Below are positions 62,330-64,000 of a stretch of 64,000 nucleotides of DNA, piece after piece. Below the pieces are notes generated by a model that was not told the DNA's origin, did no database searches, and was given only the letters and a program-made list of their open reading frames with translations. A program made the translations under genes and the position numbers. Every line of letters begins with the position of its first letter. Position 1 is the stretch's first letter. Origin of the DNA: Pseudobutyrivibrio sp. 49 (GTDB lineage Bacteria; Bacillota; Clostridia; Lachnospirales; Lachnospiraceae); the NCBI RefSeq assembly GCF_900100545.1, contig NZ_FNDP01000001.1, forward strand, positions 659,115-723,114, written 5' to 3'.

Positions 62330-64000
62330 TTATAATTCACAAATATAGCTTCCTTGAACTATTACCTCTTCACCATTAGGCTTTATCAATTTTCCAGATA
62401 AACCATCAGGCAATTTTACACTATAAAGACATTTATCATCCTCATAGTGCCAACCTACTTTAATAACTCCCTTTTCGGATTTATAAGAGACTTTTGCATA
62501 TTGTAGCTGTTTGCTTGGTAGTGGATTTAATACTAACTCGTCAAATGTGTATTTTAGACCACAAACGCCCTCTATCAGCCACTCACAAATTGCTCCGTAG
62601 CTATAATGGTTTTGGGATGCTTTTCCATCCCATGTTTCCCAAACAGTTGTAGCGCCTTGACTTACTTCGTACAACCAACTTGGTTTTGTTTCCTGCAAAA
62701 GTAGCTTGTAAGCAGTTTCTACATAACCGTTATCGGCAAGTACTTTGCATAAAAAAGGTGTCGATAAAAAGCCTGTATTTAAATGAAAATCCATCTTTTC
62801 AACTAAGGCATTTAGTTTTTTAGCATTGATGCAAATATCTTTCTCATCTAAAAGCCCAAAAGCGATTGGCCTTACATAATCCTTTTGTCGATCAGACTCA
62901 ATGATGCCATTTGAAGTAAAACGGTGCTGATATGCTTTTTTTGCTCCTTGGCTTATCTTCAAAAATTCTTTTGCATCTGCATGCTTTCCAATGATATCCG
63001 CCATTTCAGCTAAGAGCCTCGCAGAGTAGCTTAAATAAGCAGTTGCGACTCCACTCTTACCTTTCATATCTACTCCACTTGCAAATTCTATATCTGGTTC
63101 AGCCCATTCTCCATAATCAAGTCCTGATGTAACGTCATAAAAACTGTCTAAACTGCCGCTAAGAAGTTTTTTTATACAGCCTTTTTTAGCTCTTTTTCTG
63201 AGAAACATTAGCCACTTTTTCATTGCCTCATAGTTTTCACGAATAATCGACTGCTCACCATATCTCTTATACAAAGTGTGTGTAACAATAATAATTGCAT
63301 CTCCCCATCCAGCAGATGCAGATAAAATCTTTCCAAAGAAACTTTCCTCATTGTTTCTTGGTACGATATTTCTAACAGCTCCAGATTTATATTGATTTGC
63401 TCTGCAACTTGCCAGCCATTTTTCATAAATTCGTCTACAATCCATTAAATATAGACCAGTATTCACGAAAATCCCTGCGTCACCAGTCCAACCTGCTCTT
63501 TCTCTAGTCGGACAATCCGTTGGTATATCGCAGAAATTTCCCTTCATGCTCCACATTGCATTTTTGAACAAAGTATTTAGCTTTTCATTGCTTGACTCAA
63601 AGCTTGCTGTTTCTTCCATATCTGAATACACAGCAATTGCCTCAAACACTGCATCCTCTAATAAAATATCTGTTTCTATTAAACAATATCTGAATCCGAA
63701 AATAGAAAAATGTGGTTTGTAAGTATTTTTGCCATCATGAGCTGTATACTCAACTCTTTGAAAAATACCACCTTCTTTGTGACGTTCTCCAGGTTGAAAA
63801 TTTTCAATAGTAAACTCACCATTTTCATCTAGAGTTTCACCATGAGTCAATATGATTTTTTGACCAGACTTTGCATTAAATGTCATCTGAACATATCCTG
63901 CAATATTTTGACCAAAATCTATGACCGTTTTTCCAGATGGAGTTTTTATTTGCTTTCCCTTAAATCTTTCCTTCTCAACAATATGAGGATTATCAGTAAA
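62330..64000 (-). CDS. Alpha-L-rhamnosidase, glycoside hydrolase family 78 (3' part)
   Basis: The frame is open to the right edge, so the N terminus is missing; about 556 codons are visible. The upstream residues VIDFGQNIAGYVQMTF and FGFRYCLIE belong to the beta-domains before the catalytic (alpha/alpha)6 barrel. Catalytic-region motifs are present: DCPTRERAGWTGDAG (about 63480-63525), holding the acidic residues around the general acid, and GATTVWETWDG (about 62620-62660) with the likely base Glu. A C-terminal beta domain closes the protein. It removes terminal rhamnose from plant glycans or glycosides. No signal peptide can be judged. An AraC remnant lies just past its end. Confidence 0.92.
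   Translation of the reverse strand, partial: FTDNPHIVEKERFKGKQIKTPSGKTVIDFGQNIAGYVQMTFNAKSGQKIILTHGETLDENGEFTIENFQPGERHKEGGIFQRVEYTAHDGKNTYKPHFSIFGFRYCLIETDILLEDAVFEAIAVYSDMEETASFESSNEKLNTLFKNAMWSMKGNFCDIPTDCPTRERAGWTGDAGIFVNTGLYLMDCRRIYEKWLASCRANQYKSGAVRNIVPRNNEESFFGKILSASAGWGDAIIIVTHTLYKRYGEQSIIRENYEAMKKWLMFLRKRAKKGCIKKLLSGSLDSFYDVTSGLDYGEWAEPDIEFASGVDMKGKSGVATAYLSYSARLLAEMADIIGKHADAKEFLKISQGAKKAYQHRFTSNGIIESDRQKDYVRPIAFGLLDEKDICINAKKLNALVEKMDFHLNTGFLSTPFLCKVLADNGYVETAYKLLLQETKPSWLYEVSQGATTVWETWDGKASQNHYSYGAICEWLIEGVCGLKYTFDELVLNPLPSKQLQYAKVSYKSEKGVIKVGWHYEDDKCLYSVKLPDGLSGKLIKPNGEEVIVQGSYICEL

Noticed and set aside
62311-62340. Terminator for the rhamnosidase gene
   Set aside because: Only a weak GATAA/TTATC pairing with a large loop next to a T run; not convincing.

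Overview
This window looks like chromosome of a low-GC anaerobic Firmicute of the family Lachnospiraceae, most like Butyrivibrio or Pseudobutyrivibrio. The reasons are an Rnf complex next to a biotin-dependent sodium-pump decarboxylase, a split purH (PurO plus stand-alone AICAR transformylase), an ispH-rpsA overlap, eukaryotic-type NADP isocitrate dehydrogenase, chemotaxis genes and plant-polysaccharide enzymes (GH43, GH78, esterase). The genus is an inference. I saw no tRNA, rRNA, CRISPR array, phage or intact insertion sequence.

Layout. 1-3877 (minus): rnfC-D-G-E-A, cut at the left edge. 4045-5103 (plus): RNase H-like exonuclease, then a long hairpin. 5214-10935 (minus): cheR, then rpiR, an FAD enzyme, cmk, ispH and rpsA packed with overlaps. 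11036-16162 (minus): a five-gene sodium-translocating decarboxylase operon holding two different carboxyltransferases and one shared biotin carrier and membrane pump. 16325-24177 (minus): scpAB, icd, leuS, a small unknown gene and an EF-G-like GTPase. 24354-26736 (plus): tyrA-aroA. 26755-31192 (minus): esterase, GH43 and an unknown membrane protein. 31330-33003: SEC-C protein and a secreted NlpC/P60 hydrolase. 33090-41218 (minus): the classic rimP-nusA-ylxR-L7Ae-infB-rbfA-nrnA-truB-ribF operon. 41402-43312: purO and AICAR transformylase. 43385-51618: a FliD-like protein, hisHF, a highly charged membrane protein, cheV, a lipoprotein and a VanRS-type two-component system. 51648-60554 (minus): a block of unknown genes. 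60725-61813 (plus): CobD/HisC-like aminotransferase. 61848-62310: a graveyard of gene fragments. 62330-64000 (minus): GH78 rhamnosidase, cut at the right edge.

How the genes work together. Energy conservation dominates the left end: Rnf couples ferredoxin oxidation to ion export, and the decarboxylase pump exports sodium. The middle is housekeeping (translation, chromosome segregation, aromatic amino acids, purines). Carbohydrate genes mark a fibre-degrading lifestyle. The best candidate for an undescribed system is 52458-60554. It encodes a roughly 1177-residue helical-repeat protein, a divergent Hsp70/actin-fold ATPase-like protein, a TPR protein, a two-TM coiled-coil protein and an MFS transporter, closely spaced as one apparent operon behind a good promoter.

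Regulatory DNA is compact. Several sigma-A-type promoters overlap the terminator of the gene upstream (rpiR, leuS, scpA, rimP). The divergent fusA-like and tyrA promoters share one -35 region. The esterase start site sits in the 3' arm of a terminator-like hairpin.
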